Source: Spirosoma sp. KCTC 42546 (GTDB taxonomy: Bacteria > Bacteroidota > Bacteroidia > Cytophagales > Spirosomataceae). From it: a stretch of DNA of 64,000 bases. The translations under genes and the position numbers were made by a program. The stretch is from NCBI RefSeq assembly GCF_006965485.1, contig NZ_CP041360.1, forward strand, positions 7,916,501 to 7,980,500, written 5' to 3'. Under the pieces are notes generated by a model. The model was not told the origin of the DNA and made no database searches. It saw nothing but the letters and a program-made list of their open reading frames with translations. Below are positions 18,505-26,702 of this stretch, one piece after another; position 1 is the first letter of the stretch; each line of letters opens with the position of its first letter.

Positions 18505-18632
18505 TAGAGTTTTTCAGAAGGTGCTTTTATAGATAAACTGGCTTTCCGATCAACCCGGATAAAAGCCGTCTGACAAAAGAGAAAACTAAACGTCGAAAGT
18601 CAACGTTTATTGACTATTAACGATACGCTGCT

Positions 18633-18866
18633 ATGTTGTTTAAATATTTGTTTATCATCACCCTCATTATTCTGTTTGTACCACCAGTACGTCGATTTGT
18701 CTTTTACCTGTTGGTTGGCCGACAATTAGTGAAGCAGCAGAAACAACAGGCGGCTAGTCGGGGAGGTCGTCGTGAAGGCGAGATACGGGTGGAAAACCGC
18801 CCTGGAAAAGAAACGAATACCCACTTTAAGGGGGGAGATTATGTTGATTACGAGGAAGTTAAATGA
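18633..18866 (+). CDS. Small DUF4834-family membrane protein
   Basis: This 77-residue protein has one N-terminal membrane segment (MLFKYLFIITLIILFVPPVR) and a second short hydrophobic part (FVFYLLVGRQLV), then a polar Gln/Arg/Lys-rich tail ending in VDYEEVK. This matches the DUF4834 pattern known only from Bacteroidota. No function has been established. It stands alone, followed by a bidirectional terminator. Confidence 0.8.
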   Translation: MLFKYLFIITLIILFVPPVRRFVFYLLVGRQLVKQQKQQAASRGGRREGEIRVENRPGKETNTHFKGGDYVDYEEVK

Positions 18867-18880
18867 CCAGGCTGCGATAA

Positions 18881-18925
18881 ATTAAAAATGCCCGCCAAAC
18901 CTAGCGTTTGGCGGGCATTTTTAAT
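18881..18925. terminator. Bidirectional intrinsic terminator
   Basis: A perfect 20-base inverted repeat, ATTAAAAATGCCCGCCAAAC (18881-18900) and its complement (18906-18925), surrounds a five-base loop. A-tract and T-tract ends serve the two convergent genes. The right arm includes the stop codon of the minus-strand lipoprotein gene. Confidence 0.9.
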
Positions 18926-19316
18926 TGGCGATCGTTTCTATTTCTTTTTTATACTTGACGGCTAAACCCGTCATTACATACCCATTATCGGTGGTGGAGG
19001 TGTAGTAGGTGTACTTAACCGACACCAGGGCATCAGCACCGAGTTTCTTGGCCTGCATGGTCAGGCGGGCCAGCATCAATTCTTTCTGCTGCATATCATT
19101 TCCCCGACTAAGCATGCGTTGGTTTCCCGACTGCCGTTGGGTCAGCGGAACTTCGCCTTTTACTTCCAGATCCTGCAAGGGCGCAAATGGGCGTTCGGGG
19201 CGCTGTGTGTCATAAAATACATCAACCGGATAATGCGTTTTATGTTGCAGGTAAACAAGGGGTTGAAAGCAACCCGTTACACCCAGCATACTAAGTATGA
19301 CCAAAAGCCTTCCCAT
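18921..19316 (-). CDS. Putative lipoprotein, unknown function
   Basis: The protein has 131 residues from the ATG at 19316, chosen because it puts the lipobox LGVTGC right after a short hydrophobic signal (MGRLLVILSML); an ATG at 19343 adds nine polar residues. The C-terminal half, with ARLTMQAKKLGADALVSVKYTYYTS, resembles the YbjQ-type pattern of small secreted heavy-metal-binding-like domains, in which a helix with KKLGADAL precedes a beta-strand. The match is loose and no metal ligand is evident. It lies 19 bases downstream of purN and may share its transcript. Confidence 0.7.
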   Translation of the reverse strand: MGRLLVILSMLGVTGCFQPLVYLQHKTHYPVDVFYDTQRPERPFAPLQDLEVKGEVPLTQRQSGNQRMLSRGNDMQQKELMLARLTMQAKKLGADALVSVKYTYYTSTTDNGYVMTGLAVKYKKEIETIAN

Positions 19317-19335
19317 GATTATTTGTTTTGTATAA

Positions 19336-19926
19336 TCATTCATTATTCATCAGTAGTACTTCGCTTACTACTCTCGGGTAATGTTCATGCTCAAGCACCT
19401 GAACTTTCCGGGCTACGTCATCTGGTGTATCAGTAGGGGTAACCGGGCAATGCGCCTGGAAAATAATCTGACCTTCGTCGTAATGCTCGTTCACGTAGTG
19501 AATGGTTATACCAGATTCCGTCTCGTTGGCCGCCACAACGGCTTCATGAACGAAGTGCCCGTACATTCCCTTCCCTCCAAATTTAGGTAATAAAGCCGGG
19601 TGAATGTTAATAATTTTATTCGGAAACGCCTGTACCAGTCCACCCGGCATGAGCCACATAAACCCGGCTAATACAATCAAATCAATTCGTTGATCGATAA
19701 GGAGTTGGGTGATACGGTTTGTATCGTAAAACGTTGTTCGGTCGAAAAGTAAAACCGGAATATGTAGCCGCCTGGCTCGCTCGATCACACCCGCCTTCGG
19801 GTTGTTTGAGACAATCAGCGAAATCTCAACCTCAGGGTTACTTGTGAAATACTCAGCAATTTTTTCGGCGTTTGAGCCGGAGCCGGAAGCAAACAGAGCA
19901 ATGCGTTTCAAGGAGTGTTTGATCAT
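19336..19926 (-). CDS. purN: Phosphoribosylglycinamide formyltransferase
   Basis: This 196-residue GAR transformylase transfers formyl from 10-formyltetrahydrofolate in the third step of purine synthesis. Motifs are LFASGSGSNAEKI at the N-terminus, INIHPALLPKFGG (catalytic Asn/His) and TIHYVNEHYDEGQII (catalytic Asp region). Length is normal. Its upstream region, which should hold the promoter, contains the palindromic element cut by the IS4-family insertion starting at 19952, only 26 bases before the start codon. The native promoter has therefore probably been displaced by 1.27 kb or replaced. Confidence 0.93.
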   Translation of the reverse strand: MIKHSLKRIALFASGSGSNAEKIAEYFTSNPEVEISLIVSNNPKAGVIERARRLHIPVLLFDRTTFYDTNRITQLLIDQRIDLIVLAGFMWLMPGGLVQAFPNKIINIHPALLPKFGGKGMYGHFVHEAVVAANETESGITIHYVNEHYDEGQIIFQAHCPVTPTDTPDDVARKVQVLEHEHYPRVVSEVLLMNNE

Positions 19927-19939
19927 TAATGTGGTGTCG

Positions 19940-19951
19940 GGTTCTCAAACC
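19940..19951. repeat. Target-site duplication, left
   Basis: The 12 bases GGTTCTCAAACC directly before the insertion sequence are repeated directly after it (21220-21231). Twelve bases fits the 9-13 base range known for IS4-family elements. Confidence 0.9.
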
Positions 19952-21219
19952 AGTATTGTCCGAAATGTTTTTTCTTGTCGATTTGTTTTAAGTCTAAAAA
20001 CCAATGAACACCGCCAAATTACCCGTAAAAACGCTGTTAGGCTATTTGCCGGATGAGGTGCTGGAAACATTAGCCCTAGACTATCAAGTCGATAAACACG
20101 TCAAAAAACTCCGCGGAGCCCTGGTTTTTAAGTTATTGCTCTATGGCGTTCTGACCACCAATGAGTTGAGTCTGAATGTACTTATGGCCCTGCTGGAAAA
20201 AGTGGGCATTCGCCACTTAATCGGCGTGGATGCTCACTTTACCACCAAACGAAACTCCTTAGCCGACCGGCTGGCTCAACTCGATTGTGGCTACCTGAAG
20301 GCTATTTTTAAGCAAGTTCTCAAGTTGGTCAACCAGCACTGGCCCACACCCACCGTCCAGGGCTATCAACTCCATCTGGTTGATTCAACCCTAGTGGCTT
20401 GTTCAGCCAAACTCTTGGGCCTGGGTATTCAACTGGGCCGTAAAGCCAACGATGAAACCCATCGTTATAAGCATATCAAATTTAGTATCGGCTATGATGG
20501 CTTAAAGCCCGAAACGATTCGATTTTATGATCAACAAACCCATGCCAGCGATGAAACACCCCTCAAAGAAACCATTGAATCGCTGGCTTTCTCGGCCAAA
20601 GATGTAGCCGTTTTTGACGCTGGGCTGCAAAATCGACTCACCTTTGAGCAGTTCAATAAGCCCCCTGAGGAGAAACGTTTTTTTGTTACCCGCATCAAAG
20701 CCAACAGTCGTTACCAGCTTCTGGCTGAGCAGCGTATAGATAGCTCGACCGACACACTTGTCTTAGAGAAGGAGTCGTTGATCAAGCTCTATACGAGTTC
20801 GAATCGACTCCTTACGGACTCATTTCGCCTGATTAGTGCTCACCTACAAGACAAACCTGAGCAATCTTTGCTGTTTTTGACCAACCTGCCCGATTCGCTC
20901 AGCGCATTGGAGGTGAGTCAGATTTATCGACAGCGTTGGCAGATCGAGAAATTCTTTCGGTTCATCAAGCAGCAGATGAATTTTTCTCATTTTCTGTCCC
21001 GATCCTTTAACGGGATCAAAATCATGGCGTATGTGATGCTCATTGGCGCTATGTTGATTGGGTTATATGGTCGGTTTAATGATCGGCCTGGGTTCAAGAT
21101 CAACAAATTGCTGTTTGTCTATGAACTCGAAGCTGATCTGGTCAAAACACTTATTGTAGCATGCCACGGGGAGCCAACCTTACTGGACGATGCCTTGAAA
21201 AAACATTTCGGACAATAAT
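19952..21219 (+). mobile_element. Complete IS4-family insertion sequence (1268 bp)
   Basis: Terminal inverted repeats begin AGTATTGTCCGAAATGTTTT on the left and read ATTATTGTCCGAAATGTTTT from the right end, with one mismatch at base 2; the match continues for about 23 bases. The element contains one intact transposase gene and is bounded by a 12-base target duplication. Its target is the centre of a GGG-N8-CCC palindrome, which recalls the GGG-N5-CCC preference reported for IS231 of the same family. All parts look intact, so it may be a recent, active insertion. Confidence 0.93.
20004..21218 (+). CDS. IS4-family DDE transposase
   Basis: This 404-residue transposase cuts and joins the ends of the surrounding element. 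The DDE catalytic triad is visible: Asp127 in HLVDSTLV, Asp205 in VAVFDAGLQN and Glu315. The Glu lies in the IS4 signature Y-x2-R-x3-E-x6-K (YRQRWQIEKFFRFIK). The first 75 residues resemble the DUF4372-type N-terminal domain common in IS4 relatives. The stop codon lies within the right terminal repeat. The gene shows no frameshift or internal stop. Confidence 0.95.
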   Translation: MNTAKLPVKTLLGYLPDEVLETLALDYQVDKHVKKLRGALVFKLLLYGVLTTNELSLNVLMALLEKVGIRHLIGVDAHFTTKRNSLADRLAQLDCGYLKAIFKQVLKLVNQHWPTPTVQGYQLHLVDSTLVACSAKLLGLGIQLGRKANDETHRYKHIKFSIGYDGLKPETIRFYDQQTHASDETPLKETIESLAFSAKDVAVFDAGLQNRLTFEQFNKPPEEKRFFVTRIKANSRYQLLAEQRIDSSTDTLVLEKESLIKLYTSSNRLLTDSFRLISAHLQDKPEQSLLFLTNLPDSLSALEVSQIYRQRWQIEKFFRFIKQQMNFSHFLSRSFNGIKIMAYVMLIGAMLIGLYGRFNDRPGFKINKLLFVYELEADLVKTLIVACHGEPTLLDDALKKHFGQ

Positions 21220-21231
21220 GGTTCTCAAACC
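21220..21231. repeat. Target-site duplication, right
   Basis: GGTTCTCAAACC, identical to 19940-19951, immediately follows the right end of the insertion sequence. Confidence 0.9.
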
Positions 21232-21336
21232 CGACATTTCGCGTCAGCTATTGTGTCGGGTTTGAGAACCCGACACCACAGAACAGAGTCAAAATTACAA
21301 CTTTTGCCTATTTTTGTGGATACTCGCCTGAATCTG

Positions 21337-21963
21337 ATGCTGGCAACGAACCAACTCACGTTTGAATACGGCCCCGCGAAACAGTTTACGTTTCCGGATG
21401 TCCAATGCGCTAATCGCGAAGCCCTTCTGATTTTAGGAAGGTCTGGTACTGGCAAAACTACCTTCCTGCATTTACTGGCTCTGTTGCTGAAACCGAAGAG
21501 TGGCTCTGTTGTTATTGATAAAACCGACCTGACAAAACTCAGCGTGGCCGATACAGCTGCGTTTCGGGCTAAACACCTGGGTATTGTTTATCAGAAGCCT
21601 CACTTTGTCAGTGCGTTATCAGTGATGGATAACCTACTGATGGCAAATTACTTAGCCAATAAGCCGCAGGATAAAAACCGCGCCCGCGAATTGGCCAGCC
21701 AGTTGGGATTTGTAGAGCAACTTAACAAGAAAACCAACCAACTCAGCCAGGGTGAACAGCAGCGAGTTAGTATAGCACGCGCCGTTATGAATCAGCCTGA
21801 TGTGATTCTGGCCGACGAACCAACGTCCAGTCTCGACGATGAAAATACCAGTCGGGTAGTGCAACTCCTGCGTGAACAGTCGGAGCAAATCGGAGCCAGC
21901 CTGATTGTTGTTACCCACGATCAACGCCTAAAAGATGCGTTTCAGAATCGGGTTGTTCTTTAA
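21337..21963 (+). CDS. LolD-like ABC transporter ATP-binding protein
   Basis: This 208-residue ATPase has Walker A GRSGTGKTT, signature LSQGEQQRVSIARAV, Walker B VILADEPTSSLDD and a final VVTHDQRLK H-loop. The arrangement matches the MacB/LolD/FtsE group, which drives lipoprotein release or mechanotransmission rather than classical transport. No permease gene is adjacent; the next gene is a cyclophilin. The start at 21337 is chosen because the in-frame ATG at 21253 lies in the palindromic element. TATTTTTG near 21309 could be its -7 box. Confidence 0.88.
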   Translation: MLATNQLTFEYGPAKQFTFPDVQCANREALLILGRSGTGKTTFLHLLALLLKPKSGSVVIDKTDLTKLSVADTAAFRAKHLGIVYQKPHFVSALSVMDNLLMANYLANKPQDKNRARELASQLGFVEQLNKKTNQLSQGEQQRVSIARAVMNQPDVILADEPTSSLDDENTSRVVQLLREQSEQIGASLIVVTHDQRLKDAFQNRVVL

Positions 21964-21985
21964 GGGTATTCATTATAGTTTCACT

Positions 21986-22708
21986 ATGCGCAAAATTCTA
22001 TTCCTGCTGTTCTTGATCCCCACTCTTTCGATGGCCCAAAATCGGAAGAAGAAAGATTACCTTGTTTCGCTCAATACAACCTATGGCACCATGCGGCTTG
22101 TGCTGTATGACCAAACCCCACAACATAAAGAAAACTTCATCAAGCTTGTTAATCAGAAGTTTTACGACAGTCTGCTGTTTCACCGGATCATTCCCCTATT
22201 TATGATTCAGGGGGGCGATCCAAATTCTCGAAAAGCCCAGGCAGATCAGCCACTTGGGAATGGCGATGTGGGCTATACGATCCCGGCAGAATTTGTGCCA
22301 TCGCTCTTTCATAAAAAAGGTGCACTAGCCGCTGCCCGCGATGGTAATCCAGCAAAAGCATCAAGCGGTTGTCAGTTTTATATCGTACAGGGGCGCGTTT
22401 GGGACGATGCAGGTTTGCAAAAGCAGCTGGAGCGTATTCAAACCATGAAAGGGCATATGCCCACTGATGAGCAGAAACAAGTTTATAAAACGCTTGGTGG
22501 CGCTCCACATTTAGATGGGAACTACACCGTTTTCGGCGAAGTGGTTGATGGCCTGGCCATCGTAGACAGTATTGCCAAACAGCCTCGTAATGAAATGGAT
22601 CGCCCGAATCAGAGTATTCGTATGACGATGACTGGCGAGTGGATAAAGAAAAAGAAAATTACAAAGCAGTATCATTATCCGTATGTAGTAGCAAGGACCG
22701 AGAAGTGA
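21986..22708 (+). CDS. Exported cyclophilin-type peptidyl-prolyl cis-trans isomerase
   Basis: This 240-residue PPIase has signal peptide MRKILFLLFLIPTLSMAQ, giving a periplasmic folding helper. Cyclophilin motifs are FHRIIPLFMIQGGDP (catalytic Arg region), GALAAARDGNPAKASSGCQFYI and NYTVFGEVVDGLAIVDSIA. The insert between the last two is longer than in minimal bacterial cyclophilins, as is usual in Bacteroidota. The ATG at 21935 lies within the ABC gene and would destroy the signal peptide, so 21986 is preferred. It sits 22 bases after the ATPase gene and may share its transcript. Confidence 0.92.
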   Translation: MRKILFLLFLIPTLSMAQNRKKKDYLVSLNTTYGTMRLVLYDQTPQHKENFIKLVNQKFYDSLLFHRIIPLFMIQGGDPNSRKAQADQPLGNGDVGYTIPAEFVPSLFHKKGALAAARDGNPAKASSGCQFYIVQGRVWDDAGLQKQLERIQTMKGHMPTDEQKQVYKTLGGAPHLDGNYTVFGEVVDGLAIVDSIAKQPRNEMDRPNQSIRMTMTGEWIKKKKITKQYHYPYVVARTEK

Positions 22709-22757
22709 GAAATTGCTGCGTGAAATCATCTTCTCACGTTAGTGCTCCTCACTTCTC
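22699..22757. repeat. Short inverted repeat after the cyclophilin gene
   Basis: CGAGAAGTGAG, which overlaps the cyclophilin stop codon region, pairs with CTCACTTCTCG at about 22747-22757, with a second TTCTCAC/GTGAGAA-type pairing inside. TCACTCCTCACTCC follows up to the next start codon. Possible terminator or dispersed repeat. Confidence 0.5.
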
Positions 22758-22781
22758 GTTCCTCACTCCTCACTCCTATTT

Positions 22782-23699
22782 ATGAAAAAAATTCTTATTA
22801 CCGGTGCCAACGGGTTGCTGGGCCAGAAATTAGTTGATCTGCTGACGAAGCAACCGGACGTTGACTTAATTGCCACGGCCCGGGGCGATAACCGGCTACC
22901 GTTTTCGGAAGGATATACCTATCGGTCAATGGACATCACCGACCGGCAACAGGTACTGGATGTGATTTCGGAAGCTCAGCCCGATGTAGTTATCCACGGA
23001 GCGGCTATGACCGATGTGGATAAGTGCGAAATTCAGAAAGATGCTTGTTGGGCACAGAACGTACATGCTGTTGAGTATATCGTTGAAGCCTGCCGTAAGG
23101 TAAACGCGTTCCTGGTTCATGTATCGACCGACTTCATTTTCGATGGTGCGGATGGCCCTTATGCAGAAACCGCTGAAGCGAATCCAATTAGCTTTTATGG
23201 CTGGAGTAAGCAGGCTGGTGAGTCGGTTGTGAAGCATGCGGATCGGTCCGGCGCTCCGGTACGCTGGGCCATTGCCCGCACTGTGCTCGTATATGGCATT
23301 GCTCATGACATGAGCCGTAGCAATATTATTTTGTGGGTGAAGAAATCCCTGGAAGAGGGTAAAACAATTAAAGTTGTAACCGATCAGTGGCGCAGTCCAA
23401 CCCTGGCCGAAGATTTGGCGATGGGGTGTTATCTCATTGCCGATCAGGAAGCTGAAGGAATCTTTAATATCTCGGGGAAAGAAGTGCTTACTCCCTACGA
23501 GATGGCCATTAAAACCGCCGATTATTTTAACCTCGACAAGTCGCTGATTACCCAGGCCGATGCATCGACATTTACACAGGTGGCTCGGCGGCCTCCCCGT
23601 ACGGGTTTTGTTTTAGACAAAGCTCGTACCGTACTTGGCTATGACCCGCACACATTCGAGGAAGGCATTGCCGTGCTGGCGAGCCAGCTCAACTCATAG
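22782..23699 (+). CDS. RmlD-like NAD(P)-dependent sugar reductase (extended SDR)
   Basis: This 305-residue extended short-chain dehydrogenase resembles dTDP-4-dehydrorhamnose reductase. It has the nucleotide-binding motif ILITGANGLLGQKL at the N-terminus, MDITD for the adenine pocket, HVSTDFIFDG, and the catalytic YGWSKQAGE pattern (Tyr-x3-Lys). No other deoxysugar gene is adjacent, so the true substrate is uncertain; some Bacteroidota homologues are simply labelled SDR oxidoreductase. It is followed with only four bases spacing by a tautomerase-like gene, which suggests a short operon with the DUF167 gene. Confidence 0.88.
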   Translation: MKKILITGANGLLGQKLVDLLTKQPDVDLIATARGDNRLPFSEGYTYRSMDITDRQQVLDVISEAQPDVVIHGAAMTDVDKCEIQKDACWAQNVHAVEYIVEACRKVNAFLVHVSTDFIFDGADGPYAETAEANPISFYGWSKQAGESVVKHADRSGAPVRWAIARTVLVYGIAHDMSRSNIILWVKKSLEEGKTIKVVTDQWRSPTLAEDLAMGCYLIADQEAEGIFNISGKEVLTPYEMAIKTADYFNLDKSLITQADASTFTQVARRPPRTGFVLDKARTVLGYDPHTFEEGIAVLASQLNS

Positions 23700-23703
23700 A
23701 ACT

Positions 23704-24093
23704 ATGAGTCAGGTTAAAATCTATGGTGTTCGAGAGCATCTGCTACCCATTCGAAATCAGCTTTCCGATGTAATTCACTCCTGTGTGGTAGAAGCTCTTC
23801 AGTTTCCCGTCAACAAGCGGGCGCACCGATTTTTCTATCTGGACAACGAGGATTTTTTCAGGCCCGCCACGGCTTCAGAACGTTATGTTATTCTGGAGTT
23901 TATGATGATTGAAGGGCGTACGGTGGAGACCAAAAAGAAGTTGATTCATTTGCTTTACGAGCGTATTTGCGATCAGCTTGGTCTGGCGCTTACAGACCTT
24001 GAAATCTGCATACTGGAAAGCCCCGCACATAATTGGGGCTTCCGGGGCATGACAGGCGATGAGATCAAGCTGAGCTATACCATCAACGTCTGA
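23704..24093 (+). CDS. Tautomerase-family protein
   Basis: This 129-residue protein of the 4-oxalocrotonate tautomerase/MIF superfamily carries FMMIEGRTVETKKKLIHLLYERI, the beta-helix unit seen in these enzymes (quoted in shortened form: EGRTVETKKKLIHLLYE). The usual catalytic Pro1 is not at the N-terminus of the mature protein (MSQVKIYG), so activity may be lost or differ. The C-terminal part (ILESPAHNWGFRGMTGDE) matches the HNWG block of longer family members. The start at 23704 was chosen because the ATG at 23635 lies inside the SDR gene. Confidence 0.8.
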   Translation: MSQVKIYGVREHLLPIRNQLSDVIHSCVVEALQFPVNKRAHRFFYLDNEDFFRPATASERYVILEFMMIEGRTVETKKKLIHLLYERICDQLGLALTDLEICILESPAHNWGFRGMTGDEIKLSYTINV

Positions 24094-24096
24094 TTC

Positions 24097-24357
24097 ATGA
24101 CGCTTCATGTAAAAGTGAAACCTGGCAGCAAAGTAGATCAATTGTTCTACGATGCTGCCGGTTTGCTTACCGCCAAGATCAAAGCGCCCGCGCAGGACGG
24201 GAAAGCTAACGTCTATCTAATTGAATTTTTGGCCAAACGGGTTGGTATTGCCAAGTCCAGAGTAACAATTGTGGCTGGGTTTACTAACCCACATAAGCGG
24301 ATTGAGATTGATGCAACGCAAGAAGTTTACGAGCGATTTTTAGCCGAAATAGTATAG
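24097..24357 (+). CDS. DUF167 (YggU) family protein
   Basis: This 86-residue member of a small family of unknown function found in bacteria, archaea and eukaryotes shows HVKVKPGSKVD, KIKAPAQDGKANVYLIEFLA and KSRVTIVAGFTNPHKRIEI, which are the family's recognisable blocks. It follows the tautomerase gene by three bases and closes the likely three-gene unit that starts at 22782. A small hairpin follows. Confidence 0.88.
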   Translation: MTLHVKVKPGSKVDQLFYDAAGLLTAKIKAPAQDGKANVYLIEFLAKRVGIAKSRVTIVAGFTNPHKRIEIDATQEVYERFLAEIV

Positions 24358-24375
24358 GAAAAATACGTCCAAATC

Positions 24376-24410
24376 CATGCTAAGGTACTCATGAACTCTA
24401 GCTTAGCATG
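24376..24410 (+). terminator. Possible terminator hairpin
   Basis: CATGCTAAG (24376-24384) pairs with CTTAGCATG (24402-24410) over nine bases. There is no strong T tract, so this is weak evidence. The remaining 130 bases to the next gene show nothing clear. Confidence 0.4.
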
Positions 24411-24539
24411 TGCATTGGTTGCACAGGTAAGCTAACTAGTACGTATTAAAACGCTCCTTGTTTCTACTAAAAGTAGAATAAGCTTGTAAAGTGGTTTTAT
24501 AGATTGCTCATACGTTCATGATCTATCCAAACCGCACTC

Positions 24540-25877
24540 ATGCGCACAATCCTTATCCGTTTACTGGTTTATGCAACTACATTCGTTCTGCCATCGGCTT
24601 GTATTGACCCAGCGGATATTCTTTTGTATGGTACAAATGATATCTTAGTTGTAGAAGGAACAATTACCAACCTGGCCGAACCCCAGCTTATTAAACTCAA
24701 GCGTGCCTATGCCGATCGACTGACGGGCCAATTTAGTACGGTGCCATTAACGAAAGCAACGGTGGAGGTCGTGGTAGATTCTGCAGCCGTAATTGCCTGT
24801 CACGAGACAATAGATGGCAGTTACCAGCTACCCAGCGATTTTAAAGGGCAGGTGGGCCATGCTTATCAACTCCGCTTTACGCTTCAGGATGGAAATCGGT
24901 ATGTATCTACCCAACAGCTGATGGCTGCGGTTTCTCCAATTGATAAGCTAAGCGCCCGATTTAACCCAACCAGTTTACCTGTTCAACAGCTAAAAGGGTA
25001 TCAGGCGGCCCACGACCTGTTTATTGACAGTCAGGACCCGGCAAATCAACACAATTATTACCGGTGGGAATGGAAGCTTTGGGAACGCCAATACTGGTGC
25101 CATACATGCAGACAGGGCGTTTATGCCATCTACAAGGTGCTGCCCGGGGTCTACAAAGACAGAGACTACTTCGTGACAGGCACCGAGCCCTTCGAAGACT
25201 GTTTTAGCCCTCGTCCCGGCAAGGCTGGCGAAGAAGCGCCCGAGGTGCCTGCAGAAGACTGGACGTATGATTACGGGTGCCGAACAGCCTGCTGGCAAAT
25301 CATTTACGGCTATGATATTGTGGTGTTGGACGATAAATTTATCAATGGTGGACTGATTAGCCAGCAACGGGTTGCTCAGGTTCCTTTTTATGATACGCAA
25401 CCCGCTTTGGTCGATGTTCGCCAACTCTCGCTAACCCCCGATGCATACCGCTATTTTAAGCTGTTTGAGGAGCAGACTCAGCATACGGGTGGCTTGTCCG
25501 ATACGCCACCTACTGCTTTGGCGGGGAATGTTCGTCAGGTAGATCATCCTCAGGCTACGATTGTCGGGTATTTCTCGGCTTCCGCTGTTTCGCAGGTGCA
25601 TTATTGGCTGGATCGGAAAGATACCCAGGGCCTTTCCTATGGGGCAACCAGCCCCGTGGATACACTCCGGCCAAAAGGCGCTTATGGAAAAGGGGCAGAT
25701 CAGTTGTTCTACGCCCTCAATTCGCGCCAGCCTAACCCAGAACCGTCACCGCCTTATGTGAAGGATCGGGATAAAGCCAAGGTTCGCTTATGGCCCAATG
25801 CCGACCGGCCTCCTCTTGCCCCCTGCCTGCTAAGCGACAATCAAACACCGTTTAAACCGGAAGGCTGGAGAGAGTAA
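24540..25877 (+). CDS. DUF4249-family lipoprotein
   Basis: This 445-residue probable lipoprotein has a signal ending in the lipobox LPSAC. It begins with ILLYGTNDILVVEGTITN and continues with LIKLKRAYADRLTG, the recognisable start of DUF4249, a Bacteroidota family often next to TonB-dependent receptors. Several Cys and Trp residues in the middle (WCHTCRQGVY, DYGCRTACWQ) suggest disulfides. No receptor is adjacent here; a smaller lipoprotein gene follows 102 bases downstream. Function unknown, with outer-membrane location likely. Confidence 0.85.
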   Translation: MRTILIRLLVYATTFVLPSACIDPADILLYGTNDILVVEGTITNLAEPQLIKLKRAYADRLTGQFSTVPLTKATVEVVVDSAAVIACHETIDGSYQLPSDFKGQVGHAYQLRFTLQDGNRYVSTQQLMAAVSPIDKLSARFNPTSLPVQQLKGYQAAHDLFIDSQDPANQHNYYRWEWKLWERQYWCHTCRQGVYAIYKVLPGVYKDRDYFVTGTEPFEDCFSPRPGKAGEEAPEVPAEDWTYDYGCRTACWQIIYGYDIVVLDDKFINGGLISQQRVAQVPFYDTQPALVDVRQLSLTPDAYRYFKLFEEQTQHTGGLSDTPPTALAGNVRQVDHPQATIVGYFSASAVSQVHYWLDRKDTQGLSYGATSPVDTLRPKGAYGKGADQLFYALNSRQPNPEPSPPYVKDRDKAKVRLWPNADRPPLAPCLLSDNQTPFKPEGWRE

Positions 25878-25979
25878 TGGCTATCTGGCTGTAGTGTATC
25901 AATGACAAGTAAAGTGCCTCTAAAATTGACCTATAAGTTACCATATAGTCTGTCTTCTTACGTCCAATCCCTGATTAGT

Positions 25980-26675
25980 ATGAAAATAATAACGACGCTG
26001 CTACTGACTAGTCTGGGGGCTCTTATTCTGGCCTGCCAGCAACAAGATGACCTGACGAACGACAGGCCGGCTATTAAGGCTATTTCATTCGTCGGGATAC
26101 CGACACAAAATGTCCGTTTCGATGCTCCCAACGCCCGGATCACGGTCCAGTTACCAGCCGTTGTAAACGGAGGATTGCAACCTGTTTTTGAGTTGACCGA
26201 GGGAACAAAACTACTGGATGGGGTCATGGCTGATAATACCATAGACTTGTCTGCTTTCTGTGCCTGTAACCCCAGTACCACTACCGAATCTAAAAAAGTA
26301 ATTTTACGAGTAGGTAATCAGAAAACAACTGCTGTTTATGAATTAGTAGTGGTTGCTACTGGCCCCTTAAAGGCCCAGAATACAACGGATCAATTCACGT
26401 TTTCGCGTAAGACAAAACGGTTGGATCTACGGCTACCAGTCGAAAACTTATACAGCAATCCGCATGTAGATATGCTCCTGTTTACGAATGTGGTTACGGG
26501 GAATGTGACACGCGTTAGTGCGGACGCGACTTGCTTAAATAGCTGTATTGGCAATGCCCCTAATCAGCTCGTTTTTTCACTGGGTTCACCTATTGAGCGT
26601 GTGTTACTTCCAGGCACCTACACAGTTGGCCTGAATACTATAACGTTTCCTCAACGTCTAGTGGTTACTGATTAA
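25980..26675 (+). CDS. Hypothetical lipoprotein
   Basis: The 231-residue protein starts at the ATG at 25980, which gives the signal MKIITTLLLTSLGALILAC with the lipobox LILAC; an earlier in-frame ATG at 25902 has no signal value. The mature part is beta-rich with Ser/Thr-rich strands (ARITVQLPAVVNGG, KKVILRVGNQKTTAVYELVV), consistent with Ig-like domains at the cell surface. I do not recognise a family. It follows the DUF4249 gene and may be its partner. Confidence 0.7.
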   Translation: MKIITTLLLTSLGALILACQQQDDLTNDRPAIKAISFVGIPTQNVRFDAPNARITVQLPAVVNGGLQPVFELTEGTKLLDGVMADNTIDLSAFCACNPSTTTESKKVILRVGNQKTTAVYELVVVATGPLKAQNTTDQFTFSRKTKRLDLRLPVENLYSNPHVDMLLFTNVVTGNVTRVSADATCLNSCIGNAPNQLVFSLGSPIERVLLPGTYTVGLNTITFPQRLVVTD

Positions 26676-26702
26676 ACAAACGAGTAGCTAATTGATCCTG
26701 GT

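Larger units (their letters stand above)
19931..21279. repeat. Paired-hairpin palindromic element, copy 2, split by an insertion sequence
   Basis: Outer pieces 19931-19951 and 21220-21279 rejoin to give GTCGGGTT-CTCA-AACCCGAC, centre TCGCGTCAGC and GTCGGGTT-TGAG-AACCCGAC, bounded by GTGGT/ACCAC. This has the same design as the element at 8786-8856. The insertion lies in the first hairpin. Confidence 0.9.

Noticed and set aside
24358..24539. Possible tRNA or small RNA in the gap after the DUF167 gene
   Set aside because: Only a nine-base hairpin is seen; no cloverleaf or T-loop sequence could be found.
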